Shown here in pieces: positions 54,577-62,614 of a stretch of DNA of 64,000 nt (position 1 is the stretch's first letter; each line of letters begins with the position of its first letter). This DNA is from Candidatus Rokuibacteriota bacterium (GTDB lineage: Bacteria; Methylomirabilota; Methylomirabilia; Rokubacteriales; CSP1-6), in assembly GCA_016184125.1 (NCBI GenBank), contig JACPDG010000062.1:33145-97144 (forward strand). Reading direction: 5' to 3'. The position numbers and the translations under genes are program-made. Under the pieces are notes generated by a model. That model was not told where the DNA came from and ran no database searches. It saw only the letters and a list, made by a program, of their open reading frames with translations.

Positions 54577-56646
54577 TCAGCGGACACGGCGGACGTCGAG
54601 CCAGGTCGACTGGTACGTCGCGCCGGCGCCGAGATCGCTGAGCCGGTCGGAGCAGAGCACGTTGGCGCTGGCGCGTGATGGCCTGCTCGGACGCTGGCCG
54701 GGGACCAGCGCCACGCCGGGGGCGACCTCGTCGCTCACCTGGAGCGCGAATCGGACGCTCCCGCGATCGTTCACGAGCTCGACCGGGTCGCCGTCCGCGA
54801 GCCCGCGCCGCTCCGCCTCGGCCGGGTGCAGCACGCAGACCGGTGTGCCCTCGCGCGCGTCGAGGGTGCGGTTCGTCGCGAAGACGGTGTGACTGACGAA
54901 GTAGCCGGGCGCCGAGAGCAGCCTCAGCGGCCAGCGCCGCGCCTCGTCGCCGTCGTCCAGCTCGGGCCGCCAGTCGGGCATCGGCGGCAGGCCCTGGGCG
55001 GCGAGCTGCGCGGACCAGAACTCGAGCGTGCCCGACGGGGTCGCGAAGCGCTGCCCGTCCGGATACGGTCGTGCCTTGATCGGCCCCGCCGTCCGGAGCG
55101 TCGCCGGGTCCACGCCCGCCGCCGGGCCGGTGGCGCCGCGGAAGAACAGCGGCAAGAGCTCGTCGGTCGACATCGAGAAGACCGGATGGTCGACGGCGAG
55201 GCGTCGCGCGAGCTCGCGCGCGAGCTCCGCGTTGGCCCACGCCTGCCCGCGCGGCTCGATGACGCGCGGGCCGAACTGCATGTAGTAGGCGCCGTACGAG
55301 CGGTAGAAGTCCTCGGTCTCGAGATACGTGGCTGCGGGCAGCACGATGTCGGCCCATCGTGCGGTGTCGGAGACGGTCAGGTCGTGCACGACCGTGAACA
55401 GGTCCTCCCGCGCGAGGCCGCGACGCACCGCGTCGGCGTCGGGACACGTCACGACGGGGTTGTTGCTCGCCACGAACAGCGCCCGGATCGGTGGATCGGC
55501 GAGCGCGAGCAGCGCTTCGCCCAGTCGCGAGTGGTTGACCGTCCGGGTCGTCTCCGGGCCGGCCGGACGGCGGATGAGGTCGTAGCGCAGCCCGAACCCG
55601 GGAACCGTGATCATGAGGGCGCCGCCGCCGCGCCGGGCATAGGCGCCGGTCACACCGGGCAGGAGCGCGACCGCCCGGATCGCCTGGCCACCCTGCGCGC
55701 AGCGCGACATGCCCGTGCCGATGCGAATGAACGGCGCGTGCGCGCGTCCGTAGTGGTGCGCGAGGCGCTCCACGTCGGCGCGCGCGACGCCGGTGACACG
55801 CTCCACCTGATCGGGCGCGAAGCGCGGTAGGACGTCCGCCGCGAGACGATCGAAGCCCGTCGTCTCGCGCGCGAGGTATTCGCGGTCCGCAAGGCCGTCG
55901 CGCGCGAGCACGTGCATGAGCCCGAGCGCGAGCGCCGCGTCGGTGCCGACGCGCGGCGTGACGTGCCAGTCGGCCTGCGCCGCCGTGCGACTGCGCCGGG
56001 GATCGATCACCACGAGCTGCGCGCCCCGGCGGCGCGCCTCCTCGACCTTCGCCCACAGGTGGACGTTCGTCGTGACGAGGTCGGCGCTCCACGCGATCAC
56101 GAGGTCCGAGTGCACGACGTCCTCGGGATCCGCGCCGCCGACCGGCCCGCACGTCATCTCCCACGCGGTGTCCGCGCACGAGTCGCACACGGTGCCCGCC
56201 TGCAGCCGCGTCGTGCCGAGGGCGTGGAAGAGCGCCATCGGCAGCCACCGGTTGATCTGGCCCTGGTGCGCGCTGTAGCAGTAGCCGAGGATCGCGAGCG
56301 GACCGTCCTCGCGGACGATCGCGCGCCAGCGGTCCACGATCTCGTCGAGCGCCGCGTCCCACCCGATGGGCGTGAACGTTCCCGTCCCCTTGGCCCCCGT
56401 GCGCCGGAGCGGTGTGAGCAACCGATCGGGTGAATAGACGAGCTCGGGCTCGCGGTTCACCTTCGCGCACGCGAATCCCGCGGTGAGCGGCTGGTCGGGA
56501 TCGCCCTGGATGCGGGCGAGGCGGCCGTCCTCGACGTGCGCCAGGAGCGAGCACATGTCGGGGCAGTCGTGAGCACAGACGGTACGGATGACCGTCGTGG
56601 GTGGTCGAGGAGCGCCCCGGCTTTGTCGGGTGCGTCCGCGCACCAC
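54577..56646 (-). CDS. Molybdopterin-dependent oxidoreductase (DMSO reductase superfamily)
   Basis: This protein of about 689 residues has an N-terminal 4Fe-4S motif (CAHDCPDMCSLL and GFACAKVN). Cofactor-binding stretches are VIDPRRSRTAAQADWHV, FIRIGTGMSRCAQGGQAIRA and FVASNNPVVTCPDADAV. The C-terminal domain has CVLHPAEAERRGLADGDPVE. No Tat signal is seen, so it may be cytoplasmic. The conserved part begins at TVIRTVCAHDC, but the nearest usable starts (GTG 56646/56643) lie inside repeat locus 7. Either the true start is non-canonical or the repeat replaced it. The substrate is not inferable. Confidence 0.87.
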   Translation of the reverse strand: MVRGRTRQSRGAPRPPTTVIRTVCAHDCPDMCSLLAHVEDGRLARIQGDPDQPLTAGFACAKVNREPELVYSPDRLLTPLRRTGAKGTGTFTPIGWDAALDEIVDRWRAIVREDGPLAILGYCYSAHQGQINRWLPMALFHALGTTRLQAGTVCDSCADTAWEMTCGPVGGADPEDVVHSDLVIAWSADLVTTNVHLWAKVEEARRRGAQLVVIDPRRSRTAAQADWHVTPRVGTDAALALGLMHVLARDGLADREYLARETTGFDRLAADVLPRFAPDQVERVTGVARADVERLAHHYGRAHAPFIRIGTGMSRCAQGGQAIRAVALLPGVTGAYARRGGGALMITVPGFGLRYDLIRRPAGPETTRTVNHSRLGEALLALADPPIRALFVASNNPVVTCPDADAVRRGLAREDLFTVVHDLTVSDTARWADIVLPAATYLETEDFYRSYGAYYMQFGPRVIEPRGQAWANAELARELARRLAVDHPVFSMSTDELLPLFFRGATGPAAGVDPATLRTAGPIKARPYPDGQRFATPSGTLEFWSAQLAAQGLPPMPDWRPELDDGDEARRWPLRLLSAPGYFVSHTVFATNRTLDAREGTPVCVLHPAEAERRGLADGDPVELVNDRGSVRFALQVSDEVAPGVALVPGQRPSRPSRASANVLCSDRLSDLGAGATYQSTWLDVRRVR

Positions 56647-56757
56647 GGGTGCGTCCGCGCACCCCCCCCGGGGCGCTCCGAGCGCGGGGCCGGGGGAGTA
56701 CGAGGGGGGCGTGAGCCCCCTTCGTCCGAGTGTCGGGGGCATCTATAGTCCCCCCAT
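56600..56757 (+). repeat. GC-rich palindromic repeat locus 7
   Basis: This element has GGTCGAGGAGCGCCCCGG, a GGTGCGTCCGCGCACC inverted repeat occurring twice, GGGGCGCTCCGAGCGCGGGG and a tip GTCGGGGGCATCTATAGTCC plus CCCC. It separates two minus-strand genes. It encodes the N-terminal extension of one and the final MGGL and TAG stop of the other. Confidence 0.85.
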
Positions 56758-57378
56758 CACTTCGGTCGGGCGTCCGAGCGTCCACTCGAGCGCATCCGCG
56801 GCCCTCGCGTCGTTCGGCCGGCCGCGGCGCCTGAGCTCGGTGATGATCGCGCGGCGAGCCGCCTCGGGGCGGTTCTGCCCGAGCTTGAACTTGGGACGGC
56901 ACCGCACCACGGTGAGCCGGACGCCGACCAGGAGCGCGAGCCGGCCACGGTACACCGGATCATCGGCCGCGACCGGCCGGTGACCGCCCTCAGGCTGGTA
57001 GCGGGCCAGCAGCCGCTGTTGCTGCGCCGCGAGCACGTCGGCGTCGTGGATCACCTCGCCGCGGCACTCGAGGATCACCGTCCGGTGGTACGCGGTCGCG
57101 GCGCCACCGTACTGCGCGTGGACCCAGTACGACGGGATCGTGCCGAGGATCTCGTCGAGCTCGAACACGCACCGAGGCCGGGCGCGGAGGTCGGTCACCT
57201 GCTCGTCCTCGCGGACCAGGTGCAGCTCCACGGTGTCGCCGTCGTGCACGAAGGGGTAGAGGCCCACGTGCGGAGTGCCGTCGTCGCAGACCGTCACGAG
57301 CCGGCCCATCTCCTGGCTTGCCACGAAGCGGTCGATCTCGGCGCGGTCGATGCCGCTGTAGACCTCGTGGAAGATCAC
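56743..57378 (-). CDS. Pyridoxamine 5'-phosphate oxidase-family protein
   Basis: The 211-residue protein has a split-barrel FMN-binding fold: EIDRFVASQEMGRLVTVCDD, GTPHVGLYPFVHDG, VELHLVREDEQVTDLRARPR and CVFELDEILGTIPSYW. A C-terminal DUF-like tail contains RPKFKLGQNRPEAAR. It could be a pyridoxamine-phosphate oxidase relative or an FMN/F420-linked reductase; its length and C-terminus resemble FMN-binding negative regulator-type proteins. GTG 57378 has the ribosome site AAGGAGG. It is divergent from a MocR-type regulator. Confidence 0.8.
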   Translation of the reverse strand: MIFHEVYSGIDRAEIDRFVASQEMGRLVTVCDDGTPHVGLYPFVHDGDTVELHLVREDEQVTDLRARPRCVFELDEILGTIPSYWVHAQYGGAATAYHRTVILECRGEVIHDADVLAAQQQRLLARYQPEGGHRPVAADDPVYRGRLALLVGVRLTVVRCRPKFKLGQNRPEAARRAIITELRRRGRPNDARAADALEWTLGRPTEVMGGL

Positions 57379-57403
57379 GGCGCGTCCTCCTTTTGGATTG
57401 GGG

Positions 57404-57560
57404 GGACTATCGATGCCCCCCAAGCCCCCCGCGCTCGGAGCGCCCCGGCACAGCCGTGGCGCTCCTCGACCACCGATCGATGCCCCCCAAGCCCCCCGCG
57501 CTCGGAGCGCCCCGTGGTGCGCGGACGCACCCGGGGGACCCGGGCCGCGGCTCGATGTCG
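57404..57560 (-). repeat. GC-rich palindromic repeat locus 8 (two tips) in a divergent promoter region
   Basis: ATCGATGCCCCCCAAGCCCC plus CCGCGCTCGGAGCGCCCCG occurs twice in reverse orientation (about 57411-57450 and 57477-57516). It lies between the start of the PNPOx-family gene and the MocR-type regulator. The rest of 57379-57647 shows no strong promoter. Confidence 0.85.
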
Positions 57561-57647
57561 GAGTCGTTCCCGGCCCTGAGATCGTCGCCGCTCGGGTGGT
57601 TCCAGTAAAGAGCCGCTTCTCGAGAAATCCATGGTACCAATTCACCG

Positions 57648-59114
57648 ATGCTCCTCCGCCTGGACGGTGACGGCGCGCTCGGACAGCGGATCTACGGTGC
57701 GCTCCGCCGTGCGATCCTCGCCGGCGAGCTCAGGCCCGCGTCCCGCTTGCCGGCGACGCGCACGCTCGCGCGCGAGCTCGGCGTGTCGCGCAACACCGTC
57801 CTCGGCGCGTACGACCAGCTGCTCGCCGAGGGATACGCGAGCGGCCGGCGCGGGTCGGGGACGTACGTGGCCACCGCGCTGCCCGATCCACTCCTGCGGC
57901 CGGCGCCTCGTCCGGCGCAGCGGGTGGGCGTCCGCGTGCCGCGGCTCTCCGCGTACGGTCGGCGCGTTGCGCGCGCATCGGCCATTCCCCCGCTGGGCGG
58001 CGCCGAGCCGTCGCTGCGCTGGGACTTCCGGTACGGTATCCCAGCGGTGGCCGATGTGGCCCAGGGCGCGTGGCGCCGCGTGCTCGCACGCCGTGCGCGG
58101 ATCGCCTCGCTCCCCACGATGACCTACGGTCCGCCCGAAGGGTCGCCCGCGCTCCGCGAGGCGCTCGCGGACTACCTGCGCCGCGCTCGCGGCCTAGCGT
58201 GCGATCCCGGGCAGATCGTGATCGTGAACGGCTCGCAGCAGGCGATCGACCTCGCCGCGCGCGTGCTGCTCGACGCCGGCGATCGCGTCGCCATCGAGGA
58301 GCCGCAGTACCAGGGCGCGCGCCGGATCTTCCTCGCGGCCGGTGCGAGGCTCGACCTGGTGCGCGTCGATGGCGAGGGGTTCGACGTCGCGCGGGTGCCC
58401 GCGCGCGGCGTCCGGCTCGCGTACGTCACGCCCTCGCACCAGTTCCCGACCGGCGTCGTGATGTCGCTCGGGCGCCGGCTCGCGCTCCTCGAGTGGGCGT
58501 GGCGCGCCGGCGCGATCGTGCTCGAGGACGACTACGACAGCGAGTTCCGGTACGAGGGCCGGCCGATCGAGGCGCTCGCGGCGCTCGACGGCGCCGCGCG
58601 GGTCGTGTACGCGGGGACGCTCTCGAAGGTCCTGTTCCCCGCGCTGCGCATCGGGTACGTCGTGCTGCCACAGCCTCTGGTTGCGGCGTTCCGGGCCGCG
58701 AAGTGGCTGACCGACCGACACACGCCGACCCTCGAGCAAGAGGCGCTCGCCGCGTTCATCGCCGAGGGGCACTTCGAGCGACACCTCAGGCGGTCGCGCA
58801 CGCGGCACGCCGAGCGCCGCGCCGCCGTGCTGGAGGCCCTGCGCGTGCACCTCGGGGACGGCGTCGACGTTGTCGGCGCCAACGCCGGGGTGCACGTGCT
58901 CGCCTGGCTGCGCCACGTTGCCGCCGCCGGGCTGCCTCGGCTCGTCGCGCGGGCGGCCGAGGCCGGCGTCGGCGTCTACCCGGTCGCGCCGTATTACTCG
59001 CGACCGCCGGCGCGTGCGGGGCTGCTGCTCGGGTACGCCTCGCTCACCGATCGGCAGATCCACGAGGGCATCCGCCGCCTCGCGGAGGTGGTGCGCGCTC
59101 GGCTCACGGGCTAG
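57648..59114 (+). CDS. MocR/PdxR-like transcriptional regulator (GntR plus aminotransferase domain)
   Basis: This is 488 residues. An N-terminal GntR winged helix has LGQRIYGALRRAILAGELRP, then TLARELGVSRNTVLGAYDQL. A class I aminotransferase-like domain follows, with VEEPQYQGARRI-type text (IEEPQYQGARRIFLAAGARL), LEDDYDSEFRYEG and the PLP Lys in GTLSKVLFPALRIGYV. MocR proteins bind PLP as effector and control PLP or amino-acid genes. The divergent PNPOx-family gene makes a PdxR-like role plausible. The stop shares CTAG with the convergent gene. Confidence 0.9.
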   Translation: MLLRLDGDGALGQRIYGALRRAILAGELRPASRLPATRTLARELGVSRNTVLGAYDQLLAEGYASGRRGSGTYVATALPDPLLRPAPRPAQRVGVRVPRLSAYGRRVARASAIPPLGGAEPSLRWDFRYGIPAVADVAQGAWRRVLARRARIASLPTMTYGPPEGSPALREALADYLRRARGLACDPGQIVIVNGSQQAIDLAARVLLDAGDRVAIEEPQYQGARRIFLAAGARLDLVRVDGEGFDVARVPARGVRLAYVTPSHQFPTGVVMSLGRRLALLEWAWRAGAIVLEDDYDSEFRYEGRPIEALAALDGAARVVYAGTLSKVLFPALRIGYVVLPQPLVAAFRAAKWLTDRHTPTLEQEALAAFIAEGHFERHLRRSRTRHAERRAAVLEALRVHLGDGVDVVGANAGVHVLAWLRHVAAAGLPRLVARAAEAGVGVYPVAPYYSRPPARAGLLLGYASLTDRQIHEGIRRLAEVVRARLTG

Positions 59115-60076
59115 GTCAGCAGCCCGATCTCGCGGTACCGCGGCTCCACCCGCGACGAGATCAGCTCGAGCCGCTGCAGCCGCGGGATCAGCACCTCGGT
59201 GAAGAGCATCCGGTTGAACGTCTTCGCGGTCTGCGAGTTCGCGATCGTGTCGCGCCAGATCTCCTCGCCGTCCCAGCCCATCTCCTCCCACACGTGCTTG
59301 ATGGACTGGAACCCCGTGCGCTCGTCGCGGCCGTACATGAGGTCGCACGCCTTGAACGCGAAGTCCTCGAGCATCTCCCGCTTGTCCGGCGCCATGTCGG
59401 GGATCGACCGCCGGAGCGCGAAGTACCCGAAGTTGACGTGCCGGCCCTCGTCCTGGAGCACGTAGTCGAGCACGGACGCGAGCGTCGGGTCGGCCGTCTG
59501 CCTGCGCATCACGTTGAAGGCCGCGATCGCGAGCCCTTCGATGATCATCTGCATGCCGAGCAGCTTCAGCTCCCAGAGCGGCGTCGCGAGGATCTCGTCG
59601 ATCAGCGCCTTGAGCAGCGGGTCGACCGGGTAGATCTTCAGCAGCTTCTTCACGTACCGCTCGTACACCTCGACGTGCCGGCCCTCGTCGACGACCTGCG
59701 TCGAGGCGTAGAGCTTCGCGTCCAGCTCCGGCACGGAGTTCACGAGCTGCCCGCAGACCAGCAGCGCGCCCTGCTCGCCGTGGAGGAACTGCGACAGTCG
59801 CCACGCGCTCACGCGGACCTCGACCTCCTTCTGCTCCTCCGAGGTCAGGCGCGAGAAGAAGCTCGTGCCGGAGAACGCCGACGGCACGTTGAGCACCGGC
59901 CCTTCCTTGCCGATGGGCCGGCTCCAGTCGATCGCGGTGGAGGCGTTCCACTGGTTCTTCTTCGCGGTCTCGTAGAGCGACTCGAGCTCGTGGTGCGTCG
60001 GCTCGTAGTCGTAGTCCCAGAGCGTCTCGAGCTGGTAGGAGATCCGGCGGGCGGCGGTCGCGGCAGTGGTCGTCAT
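59111..60076 (-). CDS. Ferritin-like diiron protein (RNR R2-like)
   Basis: The 321-residue all-helical protein has two EXXH-like iron-ligand motifs, VVDEGRHVEVYERYV and LQDEGRHVNFGYF, plus a Glu helix HGEQGALLVCGQ and IIEGLAIAAFNVMRR. This is the pattern of ribonucleotide-reductase R2-like and diiron oxygenase folds. Without an adjacent R1 gene it is more likely an oxygenase or R2lox-type enzyme. The start at 60076 is preceded on its strand by an AGGTGACGG ribosome-like site. Confidence 0.78.
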   Translation of the reverse strand: MTTTAATAARRISYQLETLWDYDYEPTHHELESLYETAKKNQWNASTAIDWSRPIGKEGPVLNVPSAFSGTSFFSRLTSEEQKEVEVRVSAWRLSQFLHGEQGALLVCGQLVNSVPELDAKLYASTQVVDEGRHVEVYERYVKKLLKIYPVDPLLKALIDEILATPLWELKLLGMQMIIEGLAIAAFNVMRRQTADPTLASVLDYVLQDEGRHVNFGYFALRRSIPDMAPDKREMLEDFAFKACDLMYGRDERTGFQSIKHVWEEMGWDGEEIWRDTIANSQTAKTFNRMLFTEVLIPRLQRLELISSRVEPRYREIGLLT

Positions 60077-60213
60077 CCGTCACCTCGGAATGCTCGGAAT
60101 GAATGGCGGTTCAGGGGCGTCATTCTAGCGCGAATAGTTCAGATGTCCCGCCGAACGCCTCAGGCGATCAGCGCCGGTTGTCGGTGTCGCGCGGGCTCCC
60201 GGGCTCGGGTACC

Positions 60214-60921
60214 ATGCCGCTGATGAACGACAGCGCGATCTTCGTCAAGCAGATGGAACTCGGGCCGATGCAGAACTTCGTGTACCTCGTCGGTGATCCG
60301 GTCGCCCGGGAGTGCGTGGTCGTCGACCCGGCCTGGGAGATCGACACGATCATCGAGACCGCCCAGGCGAACGACATGCGGATCACGGGCGCGCTCGTCA
60401 CGCACACGCACCAGGACCACGTCGGCGGCAGTCTCGAATCGTGGGGCATGCCGGGGCGCATCCCGGGGGTCGAGGAACTGCTCGAGCGCGTGCCCGCCAA
60501 GGTCTACGTGCACAAGGCGGAGCGCGAGTTCCTGCGGGGATTCGGGTCGGACCTCGTGAAGGTGGACAACCACGACACGGTCCAGGTGGGCCGGCTCACG
60601 ATCGAGTTCCTCCACACGCCGGGCCACACGCCGGGGTCGCAGTGCTTCCTCGTGGACGGACGGCTCGTCTCCGGCGACACCCTGTTCATCGGCGCCTGCG
60701 GGCGTACGGATCTGCCCGGCAGCGATCCGTCGGAGATGTACTACTCGCTGACGCAGCGACTCGCGGCACTGCCTGACGACACCGTGCTGCTGCCCGGACA
60801 CAACTACGGCGGCAGCAACTCCACGATCGGCGCGGAGAAGCGGCAGAACCCGTTCATGCGGTTCGCGTCGCTCGGGGACTTCCTCCGCGTCATGGGCGGC
60901 ACCCGCATCGTCCTCCCCTAG
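60214..60921 (+). CDS. Metallo-beta-lactamase fold hydrolase (glyoxalase II-like)
   Basis: This is about 235 residues. The metal motif is THTHQDHVGG. Later ligands are in FLHTPGHTPGSQCFL, VSGDTLFIGACGRTDLPGSD and LPGHNYGG. This spacing is that of hydroxyacylglutathione hydrolase-like or persulfide dioxygenase-like proteins. Starts at ATG 60214 and 60223 are both possible; the further upstream frame has no homology. It is convergent with the DUF gene across repeat locus 9. Confidence 0.87.
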   Translation: MPLMNDSAIFVKQMELGPMQNFVYLVGDPVARECVVVDPAWEIDTIIETAQANDMRITGALVTHTHQDHVGGSLESWGMPGRIPGVEELLERVPAKVYVHKAEREFLRGFGSDLVKVDNHDTVQVGRLTIEFLHTPGHTPGSQCFLVDGRLVSGDTLFIGACGRTDLPGSDPSEMYYSLTQRLAALPDDTVLLPGHNYGGSNSTIGAEKRQNPFMRFASLGDFLRVMGGTRIVLP

Positions 60922-61018
60922 TGTGGGGGGCCCCGAAATCCCCCCCAACGCTCGGAGCGCCCCGGGGGGTGCGAGGACGCACCCGCGGAACCCGTGGCGC
61001 TCCTCGATTCGCCGTTCC
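60922..61018 (-). repeat. GC-rich palindromic repeat locus 9
   Basis: A single reverse element with a shortened tip (GGGGGGCCCCGAAATCCCCC) is followed by GCTCGGAGCGCC, the GGGTGCGAGGACGCACCC inverted repeat and GGCGCTCCTCGATTCG. It lies between convergent genes. Confidence 0.85.
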
Positions 61019-61031
61019 CCGTCGCCCCGAC

Positions 61032-61706
61032 CTAGCGCGGCGAGATCCAGGCCAGACCGTAGAGGAGTCGGTAGAAATCGGCTTCCACTCCGGCGCCGAG
61101 TGACCCCATCCGGGAGTCCCAGAACTCTCTCAGCGCGCCCTCGCGTGACGCATCGCCGACCTCCACGATCGCGACGAATGGCGTCGCGCCGAGCGCGTGC
61201 TCGCCCACGATCCGCCGTTCCTCGGTCACGGCCGAGGCCGCCTGGGTCTCGGTCTCACAGAGCCCGAAGCCCGTCACGCCCGGGATGCCGCTGAGGCTGC
61301 GGCTGGCCTCGCCCACGAGCCAGTCGCGAAGGGCAGGCTCTCCCCCTGGAGCCGGAGTGATGCGTGCAGTGCACACGTGGCGCTCGGGGGCGTCACCTGT
61401 CGTCGCGAGCATCCGGTAGATGCCGCGCATCATGCGGCGAAAGCTCGGGAGCGCCCGCCGGCTCCAGTCCGTCGGATTGTTCAGGCGCTCGATGTAGGCC
61501 TGGCTGGCGAGCACCCCGGCGTCCGCCGTCTCGTAGAGCGTGAAGTAGCGTGGCCCTCGGTCAGTCGCCTCGTAGCGCCGGCCACGCAGGAACCCGGGCA
61601 CCGACAGGCGCTCGGGCAGATGCTGGCGCGGATACCAGCGGTTCACCTCGTCCTCGCCCGCCGGGTCGACGTCGAACCAGATCGCGAGCGCCGCGTGACC
61701 GATCAT
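61032..61706 (-). CDS. Dimeric alpha/beta-barrel protein (EthD/DUF4286-like)
   Basis: The 224-residue product has two ferredoxin-like halves. The first begins HAALAIWFDVDPAGEDEVNR and contains WYPRQHLPERLSVPGFLRGR, a pattern shared with stress-responsive dimeric-barrel and EthD-like proteins. The second half contains VAIVEVGDASREGALREFWD. Function is unknown. It is a single gene between two repeat elements. Confidence 0.7.
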   Translation of the reverse strand: MIGHAALAIWFDVDPAGEDEVNRWYPRQHLPERLSVPGFLRGRRYEATDRGPRYFTLYETADAGVLASQAYIERLNNPTDWSRRALPSFRRMMRGIYRMLATTGDAPERHVCTARITPAPGGEPALRDWLVGEASRSLSGIPGVTGFGLCETETQAASAVTEERRIVGEHALGATPFVAIVEVGDASREGALREFWDSRMGSLGAGVEADFYRLLYGLAWISPR

Positions 61707-61767
61707 ACGACCTCCTTTGACGAAGGTGGGGGCTCGAGGCCCCGCCCGAGGGCACTCAACAGGTCGT

Positions 61768-61862
61768 GAATGAATCGCGGTGGTCGAGACAGGCCCGGGT
61801 TCACCCCGGGCCCGTCGAACGTTGGGGGGGCTTGGGGGGCATCGGTAGTCCCCCCATGAAGT
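61768..61862 (+). repeat. GC-rich palindromic repeat locus 10
   Basis: GGTCGAGACAGGCCCGGG with its complement CCCGGGCC, then CGAACGTTGGGGGGGCTTGG and the tip GGGGGGCATCGGTAGTCCCC ending CCATGA. It encodes the last 18 residues and the stop of the SDR gene on the minus strand. Confidence 0.85.
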
Positions 61863-62601
61863 CAGTCGGTCTCTCGAGGTCGATCGCGACCGTTTGCCCC
61901 GTGATCGACCGCGGGCACGTGGCGAAGAAGACCACGGCCGCGGCCACGTCGCCGAGGCTGACGGTCCGATTGCGGGTGAGTGTGTGCCAGCGGTCCCGTG
62001 GGAAGCCGCGCGGACGCAGGACGGGCCCGGGGGCGACGCAGTTCACGGCGACCCGGCGCGAGCGTAGGGCGACGGCGAGATTCCGGGTCAATGCGACGAG
62101 CCCGGCCTTGGACACCGCATAAGGAATGTAGCCGGGGAGCGGGCGGTCGGCCGCCGCGTCGCCGACGTTGACGACGTGCCCGCCGTCGCGGCGCATCAGC
62201 TCGACGGCCGCCTGCACGCAGAAGAGGGGGGCGCGAAGATTCAAGGCGAGGAACTCGTCGTATTGATCGGATGTTATGCTCCCGAAGGGGGTGCGGCGGA
62301 ACGCGGCCGCGCTGTTCACGAGCACCTCCAGCCCGCCGAGCGCGGTCGCCGCGCGCTCGACGAGGCGAGCGGCCGCCCCGGGGCGCGTGAGGTCTGCCCG
62401 GATCGCGACGGCCCGCACGCCGCGGCGCTCCAGGTCGGCGACCGTACGACGGGCCTCGGAGGACGACCGGTGGTAGCCGATCGCGACGTCCATGCCGGCC
62501 TCGGCGAGCGCAAGGGCGATCGCCCGCCCGAGGCGGATCGCACCGCCGGTCACGAGCGCGCGGACCCGTTTGTTGCCGGTGCGCTCGCTTTCTGATGGCA
62601 T
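61801..62601 (-). CDS. Pteridine-reductase-like SDR
   Basis: This is an SDR of about 266 residues. The cofactor loop ALVTGGAIRLGRAIALALAE has the Arg-containing TGxxxRxG form of FolM/PTR1 pteridine reductases. NSAAAFRRTPFG, VVNVGDAAADRPLPGYIPYA and YAVSKAGLVALTRNLA (catalytic Tyr-Lys) follow. The natural C-terminus probably lies near DLERPTDF; the tail MGGLPMPPKPPQ onward is repeat-encoded. ATG 62601 gives the family N-terminus. Only 13 bases separate it from the divergent gene's ATG. Confidence 0.85.
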   Translation of the reverse strand: MPSESERTGNKRVRALVTGGAIRLGRAIALALAEAGMDVAIGYHRSSSEARRTVADLERRGVRAVAIRADLTRPGAAARLVERAATALGGLEVLVNSAAAFRRTPFGSITSDQYDEFLALNLRAPLFCVQAAVELMRRDGGHVVNVGDAAADRPLPGYIPYAVSKAGLVALTRNLAVALRSRRVAVNCVAPGPVLRPRGFPRDRWHTLTRNRTVSLGDVAAAVVFFATCPRSITGQTVAIDLERPTDFMGGLPMPPKPPQRSTGPG

Positions 62602-62614
62602 GATGGGAAGTAGC

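Noticed and set aside
54401-56902. 833-codon minus-strand frame overlapping the molybdopterin gene
   Set aside because: It is a second frame of the same strand with Arg/Gly-rich composition; the real protein is in the other frame.
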